DNA of 64,000 nucleotides from Pseudomonas khorasanensis (GTDB lineage: Bacteria; Pseudomonadota; Gammaproteobacteria; Pseudomonadales; Pseudomonadaceae), in contig NZ_JABWQP020000013.1 in assembly GCF_014268505.2 (NCBI RefSeq), positions 62,001 through 126,000 of the forward strand. Direction: 5' to 3'. How positions within the stretch are numbered: position 1 is the stretch's first letter; every line of letters begins with the position of its first letter. The notes below the pieces were generated by a model. That model was given only the letters and a program-made list of their open reading frames with translations. It had not been told where the DNA came from and did not search any database. The position numbers and the translations under genes are program-made. Of the stretch, positions 48,813 to 58,451 are shown in pieces.

Positions 48813-51083
48813 ATGTCCGATCAGTTCGAACTCTTCCTCACTTGCCCCAAAGGCCTTGAAGGCCTGCTCATCGAGGAAGCCGTCGGGCTTGGCCTTGAAG
48901 AAGCCCGCGAGCACACCTCCGCCGTGCGTGGCATGGCGACCATGGAAACCGCGTATCGCCTGTGCCTGTGGTCGCGTCTGGCCAACCGCGTGTTGCTGGT
49001 GCTCAAGCGTTTCCCGATGAAGGACGCCGAAGACCTGTACCACGGCGTGCTCGACATCGAGTGGCAGGATCACATGCTCAGCGACGGCACGTTGGCCGTC
49101 GAATTCAGCGGTCACGGCTCGGGCATCGACAACACCCACTTTGGCGCGCTGAAAGTCAAAGACGCCATCGTCGACAAGCTGCGCACACCGCAGGGCGATC
49201 GTCCCTCGATCGACAAACTCAACCCGGATCTGCGCATTCACCTGCGCCTGGATCGCGGCGAAGCCATTCTCTCCCTCGACCTTTCCGGGCACAGCCTGCA
49301 CCAGCGCGGCTATCGCTTGCAGCAAGGCGCAGCGCCGCTGAAGGAAAACCTCGCGGCGGCGATCCTGATCCGTTCCGGCTGGCCACGCATTGCGGCCGAA
49401 GGCGGCGCGCTGGCTGACCCGATGTGCGGTGTCGGTACGTTCCTCGTCGAAGCGGGCATGATCGCCGCCGACATGGCACCGAACCTGCGCCGTGAGCAGT
49501 GGGGTTTCACCGCGTGGCTGGGTCATGTACCGGCGCTGTGGAAGAAACTTCACGAAGAGGCTGTCGAACGTGCCGCTGCCGGTCTGGCCAAGCCGCCGCT
49601 GTGGATTCGCGGTTACGAAGCCGACCCGCGCCTCATCCAGCCGGGCCGCAACAACGTTGAACGCGCCGGCCTGAGCGAGTGGATCAAGATCTACCAGGGC
49701 GAAGTGGCGACGTTCGAACCGCGTCCGGATCAGAATCAGAAAGGTCTGGTCATCTGCAACCCGCCGTACGGCGAGCGTCTGGGTGATGAAGCCAGCCTGC
49801 TGTATCTCTATCAGAATCTGGGCGAGCGCCTGCGTCAGGCCTGCCTGAACTGGGAAGCGGCGGTGTTCACCGGTGCGCCGGATCTGGGCAAGCGCATGGG
49901 CATTCGCAGCCATAAACAGTATTCCTTCTGGAACGGCGCGCTGCCGTGCAAACTGTTGCTGATCAAAGTGCTGCCGGATCAATTCGTCACGGGCGAACGC
50001 CGTACCCCCGAGCAGCGTCAGGCCGAGCGCGAGCAAGCGGCTTACGATCAGACCCCGGATGAGCCACAAGAGCGCAAGTTCAACAAGAACGGCAACCCGA
50101 TCAAACCGACGCCAGCGCCGGCGCCCGTGATCGAGCAGCCGCGATTGAGCGAAGGCGGGCAAATGTTCGCTAATCGCCTGCAGAAAAACCTCAAGGCGAT
50201 GAGCAAGTGGGTCAAGCGCGAAGGCATCGATTGCTACCGCGTCTACGATGCCGACATGCCGGAATACGCGATGGCCATCGACCTGTACCACGACTGGGTG
50301 CACGTTCAGGAATACGCCGCGCCGAAATCCATCGACCCGGAAAAAGCCTCGGCGCGCATGTTCGATGCGCTGGCGGCAATTCCGCAGGCACTGAACGTCG
50401 ACAAGAGCCGGGTGGTGGTCAAACGCCGCGAGCGCCAGAGCGGCACCAAGCAGTACGAGCGTCAGAGCGCTCAGGGCAAATTCAATGAAGTCAGCGAGGG
50501 CGGCGTGAAGTTGCTGGTCAACCTCACCGATTACCTCGACACCGGCCTGTTCCTCGATCACCGACCGATGCGCCTGCGGATTCAGAAAGAGGCGGCGGGC
50601 AAGCGCTTCCTCAATCTGTACTGCTACACCGCGACCGCCAGCGTGCACGCCGCCAAGGGCGGCGCGCGCAGCACCACCAGCGTCGACCTGTCGAAAACCT
50701 ATCTGGACTGGGCGCGTCGCAACCTGTCGTTGAATGGCTTCTCGGACAAGAACCGTCTGGAGCAGGGCGACGTCATGGCGTGGCTGGAAAGCTGCCGCGA
50801 CGAATACGACCTGATCTTCATCGATCCGCCGACCTTCTCCAACTCCAAACGCATGGAAGGCATCTTTGATGTGCAGCGCGATCAGGTGCAGCTGATCGAT
50901 CTGGCAATGGCGCGTCTGGCGCCGGGCGGCGTGTTGTACTTCTCCAATAACTTCCGCAAGTTCCAGTTGGAGGAGAACCTCACCGAGCGTTATGCGGTTG
51001 AGGAAATCAGCGCGCAGACCATTGACCCGGATTTCGCCCGCAATACCAAGATTCATCGGGCCTGGAAAATCACGGCTCGTTGA
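48813..51083 (+). CDS. rlmL: Bifunctional 23S rRNA methyltransferase RlmKL
   Basis: A 756-residue fusion methylating 23S rRNA. The N-terminal half has a THUMP domain (about 45-155) and the RlmL m2G2445 methyltransferase with ADPMCGVGTFLVEAG and CNPPYGERLGDE. After a linker (about 390-440), the C-terminal half is RlmK (m7G2069) with FLNLYCYTATASVHAAKGGA and IFIDPPTFSNSKRM. The start gives MSDQFELFLTCPKGLEGLL, the family start. Both catalytic motifs are intact. Confidence 0.96.
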   Translation: MSDQFELFLTCPKGLEGLLIEEAVGLGLEEAREHTSAVRGMATMETAYRLCLWSRLANRVLLVLKRFPMKDAEDLYHGVLDIEWQDHMLSDGTLAVEFSGHGSGIDNTHFGALKVKDAIVDKLRTPQGDRPSIDKLNPDLRIHLRLDRGEAILSLDLSGHSLHQRGYRLQQGAAPLKENLAAAILIRSGWPRIAAEGGALADPMCGVGTFLVEAGMIAADMAPNLRREQWGFTAWLGHVPALWKKLHEEAVERAAAGLAKPPLWIRGYEADPRLIQPGRNNVERAGLSEWIKIYQGEVATFEPRPDQNQKGLVICNPPYGERLGDEASLLYLYQNLGERLRQACLNWEAAVFTGAPDLGKRMGIRSHKQYSFWNGALPCKLLLIKVLPDQFVTGERRTPEQRQAEREQAAYDQTPDEPQERKFNKNGNPIKPTPAPAPVIEQPRLSEGGQMFANRLQKNLKAMSKWVKREGIDCYRVYDADMPEYAMAIDLYHDWVHVQEYAAPKSIDPEKASARMFDALAAIPQALNVDKSRVVVKRRERQSGTKQYERQSAQGKFNEVSEGGVKLLVNLTDYLDTGLFLDHRPMRLRIQKEAAGKRFLNLYCYTATASVHAAKGGARSTTSVDLSKTYLDWARRNLSLNGFSDKNRLEQGDVMAWLESCRDEYDLIFIDPPTFSNSKRMEGIFDVQRDQVQLIDLAMARLAPGGVLYFSNNFRKFQLEENLTERYAVEEISAQTIDPDFARNTKIHRAWKITAR

Positions 51084-51228
51084 CGCTTTGCCCGGTTGGA
51101 TCCACAGAGCCTTGATTTTTAACGGCTCGGTGGATCCAGCGGTGCTAGCTAAATTAGTGGCTAATAGCTATAACTCACACACCGCCAATGGGGTTTTTCC
51201 CGGGAATCTGGCGTAGCGAGTTGTGTTT

Positions 51229-53613
51229 ATGCCGTTGCACCCCGTGCGCCCGAAAATCCTGGGTTTTATCAGCGAAGACGCCTCGGCCTGGCTGGTCGCG
51301 TTGCTGGTATTGCTCGCCGGCGCAATCCTCACCGGGCTGCTGGCCTTGGGCACGTTCAATCAGTTTCAGCAACAATCGCGTCAGCGCTTTCAACTGCTGG
51401 CCAATGAGCGTTACAGCCGTATCGCCGAGCGTTTTCAGGACCAGGAGCAACGTCTCGACGGTCTGCGCCGCTTTTTCGCCAACTCCGTATCGGTGTCTCG
51501 CGCCGAATTCGACGGTTACTCCCGACCTTTATTGCTGCGCACGCAAGCCTATACGTATGCCCCAAGAGTGAGCGGCGCTCAACGGGCCGCGTTCGAGCAG
51601 CGGGTGCGTGATGAAGGCCTGAGCACGTTTACCATTCGCGAACTCGACGCCAAGGGAGAATTGCAATTGGCGGCGCCTCGCGATGAATACGTGCCGGTGC
51701 TGTACACCCAGACTCAGAGCCGACTGGCGCCACCGCTGGGTTACGACTTGCTCGCTCAACCCTTGCGCCGCGAAACCCTGCAACGCGCCGATCGGCTCGG
51801 TAGCCTGGCCGTTTCGCAACCGATGCATCTGGTCGGGATCGAGCCGGCCTATGCGCGTGGAGTATTGCTGATGGCGCCGGTCAGCCGCGCGGGTGAGCCA
51901 CAGCCGTTCGGTTATGTGATGGCGGTGATCAGCATGCGCCAGTTGCTCGCCGACGGTTTGCCCGATGCCCGGCACGATTACCTGTCGGTGCGCATTCTGG
52001 ACTTGTCGACCCAGGACCAGCACGAAGCTTTGTTCGAGTCGAGCAACCAGGCGGTGCCCGGGGATCTGGCGGCGACGCGGCTGTTGCGCATGGCCGATCA
52101 CGATTATCAGGTTGATATTCTGCCGAGCGAAGCGTTCATGCGGGCCAACCATTCATCGGTGGGCAGCGTGATCATCCTCGGTGGGCTGCTCAGCTTGCTG
52201 CTCAGCGCGTTGCTTTACGTGCTGGTCAGCCAGCGCCAGCGCGCGGTACGGCTGGTGGAGGTGCGCACTCAGGAGCTGCACGAGCGAGAGCAGGAATTGC
52301 GCGGCACGCACGGCCAACTGCGCGGTGTGTTAAACGCCGCCACTCAGGTGGCGATCATCGCTACCGATCTGCGCGGCGTGATCAACACGTTTAACCCCGG
52401 CGCCGAGCAAATGCTGGGATACACCAGCGCCGAAGTCGTCGGGCGCATGACCCTGGAAAACCTGCATTTGCCCCGCGAACTGATGGCGCGCTCGGCCGAG
52501 TTGAGTGCGCGTTACGGCAAAAGCATCCCTACCTGTCACGCGATGCTGGTGGAGGGCGGCGAAGTCGGCGGCCATGAAGCGCGCGAATGGACGCTGGTGC
52601 GCAGCGACGGGACTCATCTGCCGGTGAACATGCTCGCTACACCGGTGCTCGATGAACAGGGGTTGTGGGTCGGTCATCTGGCGATCTGCATCGACATCAC
52701 CGAGCGCAAGCGCGTCCACGAGGTGCTGGCGGCGCGCGACATTTTATTGAAAAAACTCAGCGCCCATGTTCCCGGTGGCATTTACCAGTTCAAGATGGAG
52801 TTCGACGGGCGTTTCAGCGTGATCTATGCCAGCGACGGCATCCGCGAAATCTATGAGCTGGAGCCGGACGTGCTGTTGTTCGACGCCGAGGCGATTTTCA
52901 GTCGTATTCACCCGCAGGACGTCATTCGTGTGCGCTCATCGATCCGTGAGTCTGCCGAGAATCTCAGCCCATGGCGCGAAGAATACCGCGTGCAACTGCC
53001 CGAACGTGGCCTGCGCTGGGTGCGCGGCGAAGCGACGCCCGAAGAGCTGCCGGGCGGCGGCGTGCTATGGCACGGCTACATATCGGATATTTCCGACCTC
53101 AAGCGCGTGGAAGAAGAGCTGCGCGCGCTGTCGGTGACCGACTCGCTGACCGGGATTCACAATCGGCGCTATTTCCAGGAGCGCCTGACCACCGAAATGG
53201 CCCGTGTCGAGCGTGGCGGCGGCGAGCTGTCGGTGATCATGCTCGACATCGACCACTTCAAACGCATCAACGATCAGTACGGTCATGCCGTCGGTGACCG
53301 GGTGCTGCAAGCGGTGTGTGAGCGCATTGGCCATCGACTGCGTCGCACCGACGTGTTCTGCCGCCTGGGCGGCGAAGAGTTCATGGTGCTGTGCCCGGAC
53401 ATCGACGGCGAACATGCGTACATGCTGGCGATGGAATTGTGGGAGGGCCTGCGCAGTGCGCCGGTGGACGTGGTCGGCGTGGTCACGGCCAGTTTCGGCA
53501 TCGCCAGCTGGCGGCCGGGGGAGGGCGCGGATTCACTGCTGCTGCGTGCTGATTCCGGGGTTTATGCCGCGAAGCAGAACGGCCGGGACCGGGTTGAACG
53601 GCAGATGAGCTGA
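51229..53613 (+). CDS. Membrane diguanylate cyclase with CHASE, PAS and GGDEF domains
   Basis: A 794-residue inner-membrane signalling protein. TM1 (about 15-40) is followed by a periplasmic CHASE domain (about 45-290) and TM2 (about 305-330). Then come two PAS-type domains (about 370-500 and 510-630) and a C-terminal GGDEF domain. The active-site loop is RLGGEEF, preceded by RRTD as the product-inhibition RxxD site, so it should make c-di-GMP. There is no EAL domain. A GTG six bases upstream is an alternative start; I chose the ATG at 51229. The ligand is unknown. Confidence 0.9.
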   Translation: MPLHPVRPKILGFISEDASAWLVALLVLLAGAILTGLLALGTFNQFQQQSRQRFQLLANERYSRIAERFQDQEQRLDGLRRFFANSVSVSRAEFDGYSRPLLLRTQAYTYAPRVSGAQRAAFEQRVRDEGLSTFTIRELDAKGELQLAAPRDEYVPVLYTQTQSRLAPPLGYDLLAQPLRRETLQRADRLGSLAVSQPMHLVGIEPAYARGVLLMAPVSRAGEPQPFGYVMAVISMRQLLADGLPDARHDYLSVRILDLSTQDQHEALFESSNQAVPGDLAATRLLRMADHDYQVDILPSEAFMRANHSSVGSVIILGGLLSLLLSALLYVLVSQRQRAVRLVEVRTQELHEREQELRGTHGQLRGVLNAATQVAIIATDLRGVINTFNPGAEQMLGYTSAEVVGRMTLENLHLPRELMARSAELSARYGKSIPTCHAMLVEGGEVGGHEAREWTLVRSDGTHLPVNMLATPVLDEQGLWVGHLAICIDITERKRVHEVLAARDILLKKLSAHVPGGIYQFKMEFDGRFSVIYASDGIREIYELEPDVLLFDAEAIFSRIHPQDVIRVRSSIRESAENLSPWREEYRVQLPERGLRWVRGEATPEELPGGGVLWHGYISDISDLKRVEEELRALSVTDSLTGIHNRRYFQERLTTEMARVERGGGELSVIMLDIDHFKRINDQYGHAVGDRVLQAVCERIGHRLRRTDVFCRLGGEEFMVLCPDIDGEHAYMLAMELWEGLRSAPVDVVGVVTASFGIASWRPGEGADSLLLRADSGVYAAKQNGRDRVERQMS

Positions 53614-53630
53614 GCCTGGCGCAAAACCAG

Positions 53631-53718
53631 TGTGGGAGCGAGCTTGCTCGCGAAAGCGGTCGAACAGTCAATGGATATTGACTGTACTGACGTCTTCGCG
53701 AGCAAGCTCGCTCCCACA
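53631..53718. repeat. REP pair (type A)
   Basis: Forward and reverse type-A REP cores (variant GAGCTTGC) about 40 bases apart, between the convergent diguanylate cyclase and dacB genes. Confidence 0.88.
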
Positions 53719-53745
53719 GGGTTTGAAGGTGTTTTCAGAATCCGC

Positions 53746-55206
53746 TTACAGCACCGAAGCAGTCTGTGGCAGTTTCGGCTGTTTATAGAGATCCAGCAGT
53801 ACCTGATCCAGTACCGACGACGCACCGAACGGCGCCTTGTCATTGAGGATCGCCACCACCGCCCAGGTATTGCCATTCACGTCACGGCTGAACCCGGCGA
53901 TCGCGCGCACGGTGTTGAGGGTGCCGGTCTTGACGTGGGCTTCGCCGCGCATCGCGGTGGTTTTCAAGCGTTTGCGCATGGTGCCGTCGGTGCCGGCAAT
54001 CGGCAGCGAGCTGATGTATTCGGCGGCATACGGGCTGTGCCACGCTGCTTGCAGCATATTGGCCATTTCACGGGCGCTGACGCGCTCGGCGCGGGACAGG
54101 CCTGAACCGTTTTCCATCACCAGATGCGGCGCGGTAATGCCTTTTTTCGCCAGCCATTGGCGTACTACGCGCTGCGCTGCCCTGGCATCGTCACCGTCGG
54201 CTTCGTTGCGGAAACGCTGGCCGAGGCTGAGAAACAGCTGCTGGGCCATGGTGTTGTTACTGTACTTGTTGATGTCGCGGATGATCTCGGCCAGATCCGG
54301 CGAATACGCACGGGCGAGCAGTTTGGCGCTGCTCGGGGTTGGTGCCAGACGATCCCTGCCCTGAATGCTGCCGCCCAGTTCCTTCCAGATCGCCCGCACG
54401 GCACCAGCGGTGTAGGTCGCATGGTCGAGCAGCGACAGGTAAGTCTGCGAGCTGCAGCCTTCGCCCAACTGGCCGCCGACGGTCACGGTCACGCTGCCAT
54501 CGGCCTGCGGCACCGGGTTGTAGCGCACGCCACCGGTGCATTGCTTGGAGGGCAGCGCCTTGACGGTGTTTTCGATGCGGATGCTGGCAATCGGCGGCTC
54601 GACCGAGATCAGTACGCGGCCACCGTCGTTACGCGCCACAAAGCGCAAGGCCTTGAGATTAACCAGCAGTGAATCGGGTTTGACCAGAAACGGCTTGTTG
54701 TCGTCGTTGCCGTCATCGTTGAATTCCGGCAATTGCGGCTGGACGAAGAAGTTGCGGTCAAGGATCAGGTCGCCGGTGATCTGGGTCACGCCGTTGGCGC
54801 GCAAGTCACGCATCAGCAGCCAGAGCTTTTCCATGTTCAGCTTCGGGTCACCGCCACCCTTGAGGTACAGGTTGCCATTGAGGATGCCGCCGCTCAGGTC
54901 GCCATCGGTGTAGAACTCGGTTTTCCACTGATGGTTGGGGCCGAGCATTTCCAGCGCCGCGTACGTGGTCACCAGTTTCATGGTTGACGCCGGGTTGACC
55001 GACACATCGGCGTTGAACACGGTCGGCGTGCCCGGACCGTCCAGCGGCACCATCACCAACGACAGTGCGCTGGGTTGAAGTTTGCTGGCCTTGAGGGCTT
55101 TTTCGACGTTCGGGGTGAGGGAGGTATTGATGGTGGCGGCGGAAACAGGCAGGGCCAGAGGCAGAAGAAGGCCGGCGAGAAACAGTGGACGCAACGATTT
55201 GATCAT
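53746..55206 (-). CDS. dacB: D-alanyl-D-alanine carboxypeptidase/endopeptidase (PBP4)
   Basis: A 486-residue periplasmic penicillin-binding protein trimming peptidoglycan. Signal peptide MIKSLRPLFLAGLLLPLALP; active-site motifs STMK (near 75), SNN in NKYSNNTMAQ, and KTG in HVKTGTLN, with the large extra domain between the first two that marks PBP4. The ATG at 55206 is chosen because the signal peptide begins there. It converges on the diguanylate cyclase gene and is divergent from yggL. Confidence 0.94.
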   Translation of the reverse strand: MIKSLRPLFLAGLLLPLALPVSAATINTSLTPNVEKALKASKLQPSALSLVMVPLDGPGTPTVFNADVSVNPASTMKLVTTYAALEMLGPNHQWKTEFYTDGDLSGGILNGNLYLKGGGDPKLNMEKLWLLMRDLRANGVTQITGDLILDRNFFVQPQLPEFNDDGNDDNKPFLVKPDSLLVNLKALRFVARNDGGRVLISVEPPIASIRIENTVKALPSKQCTGGVRYNPVPQADGSVTVTVGGQLGEGCSSQTYLSLLDHATYTAGAVRAIWKELGGSIQGRDRLAPTPSSAKLLARAYSPDLAEIIRDINKYSNNTMAQQLFLSLGQRFRNEADGDDARAAQRVVRQWLAKKGITAPHLVMENGSGLSRAERVSAREMANMLQAAWHSPYAAEYISSLPIAGTDGTMRKRLKTTAMRGEAHVKTGTLNTVRAIAGFSRDVNGNTWAVVAILNDKAPFGASSVLDQVLLDLYKQPKLPQTASVL

Positions 55207-55440
55207 CTGAAATAAAACCCTGCTGAAGAGGGGAAAAAAGACGAGGACATGGATGAAAAGGTCCTCAGTGGTCATGAAAGTGTCGGCATTATGCCCCAAG
55301 CTGTTACAGCTTGTGCCGTGTCAGGGACGGCCGAAGGGTTATTTTTTTACAGGCGGTCGGCCACAGCGGCCAGAGAGTCGGGCAAACGCCGGCTTAAACT
55401 GGTAAAGTGCCGGCCGTTATTACTTAAGAGGATTGTTCCA

Positions 55441-55785
55441 ATGGCGACTAACCGTTCCCAGCGTCTGCGCAAAAAACTGTGCGTTGATGAATTTCAAGAG
55501 CTGGGTTTCGAGCTGAACCTGGACTTCAAAGAAGACTTGTCCGAAGAAGCCATTGACGCTTTCCTCGAAGCATTCATCAAAGAAGCGATGGAAGCCAATG
55601 GTCTGGGCTATGTCGGCGGCGACGACTTCGGTCTGGTGTGCCTGCAGAAGCGTGGCTCGGTCAACGAAGAGCAGCGCGCTGCCGTTGAAGCCTGGCTGAA
55701 AACCCGCTCCGAGCTGACCAAGTACGAAGTCAGCCCGCTGCTGGACGTGTGGTATCCGGAAAAGCCGATCAACGCGGCCAAGTGA
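55441..55785 (+). CDS. YggL-family 50S ribosome-binding protein
   Basis: A 114-residue DUF469/YggL protein. It opens MATNRSQRLRKKLCVDEFQELGFELN and carries the conserved GYVGGDDFGLVC and PLLDVWYP. YggL binds the 50S subunit in E. coli; its role is not settled. An AAGAGGA site lies 9 bases before the ATG; the longer open frame has no support. A strong terminator follows after six bases. Confidence 0.9.
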   Translation: MATNRSQRLRKKLCVDEFQELGFELNLDFKEDLSEEAIDAFLEAFIKEAMEANGLGYVGGDDFGLVCLQKRGSVNEEQRAAVEAWLKTRSELTKYEVSPLLDVWYPEKPINAAK

Positions 55786-55790
55786 TACTG

Positions 55791-55826
55791 AAAAAAACGG
55801 CGACCTGAGGGTCGCCGTTTTTTTTC
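55791..55826 (+). terminator. Rho-independent terminator of yggL
   Basis: AACGGCGACC-TGAG-GGTCGCCGTT is a perfect 10-bp stem followed by eight T, with an A-run before it. Confidence 0.95.
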
Positions 55827-55869
55827 GTCTGGTGTTTGGGTGTACGGTTTCGGTCTTGCGGTGGATCCG

Positions 55870-56018
55870 CCCCTCACCCAGCCCTCTCCCCAAGGAGAGG
55901 GAGCCGATTTATGGGCTTTTAAAGCTTCGAGTTCGACTCGGTACCGCATGTCAGCGCACCTCATCCAAACACCACGGTCGGTTCCCTCTCCCTCTGGGAG
56001 AGGGCTAGGGTGAGGGGA
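55870..56018. repeat. Inverted CCCTCACCCAGCCCTC repeat
   Basis: The left arm CCCCTCACCCAGCCCTCTCC and the right arm GAGAGGGCTAGGGTGAGGGG are near-complements about 110 bases apart. The same unit occurs as a single copy at 9588-9633. It lies between yggL and the convergent BenE-type gene. Confidence 0.8.
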
Positions 56019-56026
56019 TTTTGATC

Positions 56027-57217
56027 TTAAGCTTTGCGCCAGTTCAGGATCACCAGCGTCAGCACCCCCGCAACGATCCCCCAAAATGCCGAACCAATGG
56101 AAAACAGCGTCAACCCCGATGCCGTAACCATAAAGGTGATCAGCGCTGCTTCGCGTTCCCTGGTTTCACTCATCGCAATGCTCAAACCGTTGATGATTGA
56201 ACCAAACAGCGCCAAAGCCGCAATCGACAGCACCAACTCCTTGGGCAATGCCGCAAACAGCGCCGCCAGCGTTGCGCCGAACACACCGGCAATTCCGTAG
56301 AAAACCCCGCACCAGACCGCCGCGGTGTAACGCTTGTTGCGATCCTCATGGGCATGCGGGCCGGTGCAGATCGCGGCGCTGATGGCGGCCAGGTTGATGC
56401 CGTGGGAGCCGAATGGCGCCAGCAACAGCGATGCGATGCCGGTGGTGGTGATCAATGGCGAAGCGGGGACGTTATAGCCGTCGGCGCGCAGCACGGCGAT
56501 GCCGGGCATGTTCTGCGACGTCATCGCTACGACGAACAGCGGAATGCCGATGCTGATGGTTGCCGCCAGCGAAAAGTGCGGTGTGGTCCACACCGGCGTG
56601 GCGACTTCCAGATGAAAGCCGCTGAAATCCAGCAATCCCATAAAGCCTGACAAAGCAGTGCCGACCAGCAGCGCGGCGAGCACGGCATAGCGGGGCGACA
56701 GGCGCTTGATCAGCAGGTAAGTGAAAAACATGCTCAGCACCAGCCCGGTGCGATGCTGCGCCGCGACGAAGATTTCGCTGCCGATCTTGAACAGAATGCC
56801 TGCCAGTAAAGCAGCGGCCAACGATGCCGGAATCTTTTTCACCAGCCGCTCGAAGCTGCCGGTCAAACCGCAAATCGTCACCAGTACCGCACAGGTAATG
56901 TAGGCGCCAATGGCCTCGCCATAACTGACACCGCCCAGGCTGGTGATGAGCAACGCCGCGCCGGGCGTTGACCAGGCGATGGTAATGGGGGTGCGATAGC
57001 GCAGCGAAAGGCCGATCGAGCACACCGCCATGCCGATCGAAATCGCCCAGATCCATGAGGAAATCTGCCCGCTGGTCAGTCCGGCGGCTTGCCCGGCCTG
57101 AAACATCAGCACCAGCGAGCTGGTGTAGCCGGTCATCATCGCGATGAAGCCGGCGACGATGGCCGAGGGCGAAGTGTCGGAGAGGGGGCGCAGTCGGGCG
57201 TGCATGGCGTCGGTCAT
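56027..57217 (-). CDS. BenE-family transporter (benzoate:H+ symporter family)
   Basis: A 396-residue inner-membrane protein with about twelve segments. BenE family landmarks are FIAMMTGYTSSLVLMFQAGQAAG, the ITIAWSTPGAALL stretch and VAMTSQNMPGIAVLRADGY, followed by APFGSHGINLAAISAAIC. The family is named for benzoate uptake but many members have unknown substrates. Being divergent from a GntR regulator next to purine-catabolic genes, this one may carry a purine or related compound; this is inference. The ATG at 57217 follows AAGGA. Confidence 0.85.
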   Translation of the reverse strand: MTDAMHARLRPLSDTSPSAIVAGFIAMMTGYTSSLVLMFQAGQAAGLTSGQISSWIWAISIGMAVCSIGLSLRYRTPITIAWSTPGAALLITSLGGVSYGEAIGAYITCAVLVTICGLTGSFERLVKKIPASLAAALLAGILFKIGSEIFVAAQHRTGLVLSMFFTYLLIKRLSPRYAVLAALLVGTALSGFMGLLDFSGFHLEVATPVWTTPHFSLAATISIGIPLFVVAMTSQNMPGIAVLRADGYNVPASPLITTTGIASLLLAPFGSHGINLAAISAAICTGPHAHEDRNKRYTAAVWCGVFYGIAGVFGATLAALFAALPKELVLSIAALALFGSIINGLSIAMSETREREAALITFMVTASGLTLFSIGSAFWGIVAGVLTLVILNWRKA

Positions 57218-57270
57218 GACGGCGGTGTTCCTTATACCAATGAAGATGTCCGCCACATCACAAATTCCTC

Positions 57271-57358
57271 GTGGGAGCGAGCCTGCTCGCGAAAGCGGTG
57301 TGTCAGTCATCATTCATTAAGAATGAGAAATGGCTTTCGCGAGCAGGCTCGCTCCCAC
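57271..57358. repeat. REP pair (type A)
   Basis: Forward and reverse type-A REP cores about 42 bases apart in the 357-base divergent gap between the BenE-type and GntR genes. The rest of the gap holds the operator candidate at 57472 and promoters. Confidence 0.9.
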
Positions 57359-57471
57359 ATTGATCACGGTCATTCGGCGGATTCTGCGAACAAGCCTAAA
57401 CTCAAAGTTATCGAACCGTTGCAATACAGCCAACGTTACAAACAGCCGTACAGTCGTGTTGCCACCATTCA

Positions 57472-57481
57472 TTGTGTACAA
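57472..57481. promoter_or_regulatory. Operator candidate TTGTGTACAA upstream of the GntR gene
   Basis: A near-palindrome 94 bases before the GntR start, sharing the TGTRTACA core with two sites before the NCS1 permease gene (6085-6098 and 6348-6357). It suits autoregulation by the FCD-type GntR protein. Confidence 0.45.
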
Positions 57482-57574
57482 TCGCGCTGTTTTTTACGCG
57501 ATACTTGCCAGCGACCTACTGTGCCGTATTACAGTCGCGGTCTATTCGCCGCAGTTTTCCCGACTCGAGTGCCC

Positions 57575-58339
57575 ATGAACGAACAGTTGCAGCCCCTCAA
57601 GAAACAACCGCGAGCAGGCAAAGCCGGCCGCAGCGGAACCCAGGACGATATTGTCTATGCGCATATCTTCGAGGCCATCCTCGAACAGCGCCTGGCGCCT
57701 GGCACCAAGTTGAGCGAAGAAGCGCTGGGGGAAATCTTCGGGGTCAGCCGCACCATCATTCGCCGCGCGTTGTCGCGTCTGGCCCATGAAGGCGTTGTGC
57801 TGTTGCGGCCGAACCGTGGCGCCGTCGTCGCCAGCCCGAGCGTTGAAGAGGCGCGTCAGGTTTTTCTCGCCCGTCGCCTGGTCGAGCGCGCGATCACCGA
57901 GCTCGCCGTGCAGCACGCCACCGCCGAGCAAATCGCAGAACTGCGACAGATGGTCAACGATGAACGCGACAGCTTTTCCCGAGGAGATCGCGGCGCCGGG
58001 ATTCGTCTGTCGGGCGAATTTCACCTGAAACTGGCGGAAGCGGCGATGAACGCGCCGTTGATCAGTTTCCAGCGCAGCCTGGTTTCGCAGACTTCGCTGA
58101 TCATTGCGCAGTATGAAAGCGGCAATCGCTCGCACTGCTCATACGATGAACACACGCAGTTGATCGACGCGATCGAAAAGCGCGACGGCGAATTGGCAGT
58201 GAACCTGATGATGCATCACATGGATCACATCGACAGCAAGCTCAACCTCGACGAGGAAGGCGCGTCGGATGATCTGCATGCGGTGTTCTCGCATTTGTTG
58301 CAGAGCAAGAAGCCGGGGCGTCCAGCGGCCAAGCTTTGA
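57575..58339 (+). CDS. GntR-family (FCD) regulator, probably of purine catabolism
   Basis: A 254-residue FadR/FCD regulator. The winged helix includes TKLSEEALGEIFGVSRTIIRRALSRLAHEG (residues about 47-76); the all-helical C-terminal domain has the metal-ligand pattern with EFHLKLAEAA near 150 and HTQLIDAIEKRDGE near 195. It lies between the BenE-type transporter (divergent) and guaD (convergent), in a purine-degradation neighbourhood. The ATG at 57575 fits the domain start; the upstream open frame reads through a REP. The ligand is unknown. Confidence 0.88.
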   Translation: MNEQLQPLKKQPRAGKAGRSGTQDDIVYAHIFEAILEQRLAPGTKLSEEALGEIFGVSRTIIRRALSRLAHEGVVLLRPNRGAVVASPSVEEARQVFLARRLVERAITELAVQHATAEQIAELRQMVNDERDSFSRGDRGAGIRLSGEFHLKLAEAAMNAPLISFQRSLVSQTSLIIAQYESGNRSHCSYDEHTQLIDAIEKRDGELAVNLMMHHMDHIDSKLNLDEEGASDDLHAVFSHLLQSKKPGRPAAKL

Positions 58340-58398
58340 GCTGATACCGAGTCGACCCTAATCGCTGGCTTGCCAGCGATAGCAATCTGACAGGCAAT

Positions 58399-58437
58399 AA
58401 AAATCCCCCGGACTGAAAAGTACCGGGGGATTTTTTT
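58399..58437. terminator. Bidirectional terminator between GntR gene and guaD
   Basis: AAAAATCCCCCGG pairs with CCGGGGGATTTTT around about 12 bases, with A-run and T-run on either side. It serves both convergent genes. Confidence 0.92.
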
Positions 58438-58451
58438 GTGCCTGTGAAAAC

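Noticed and set aside
48789..51056. A 755-codon open frame on the minus strand
   Set aside because: It is antisense to rlmL with both methyltransferase motifs intact; it is a shadow frame.
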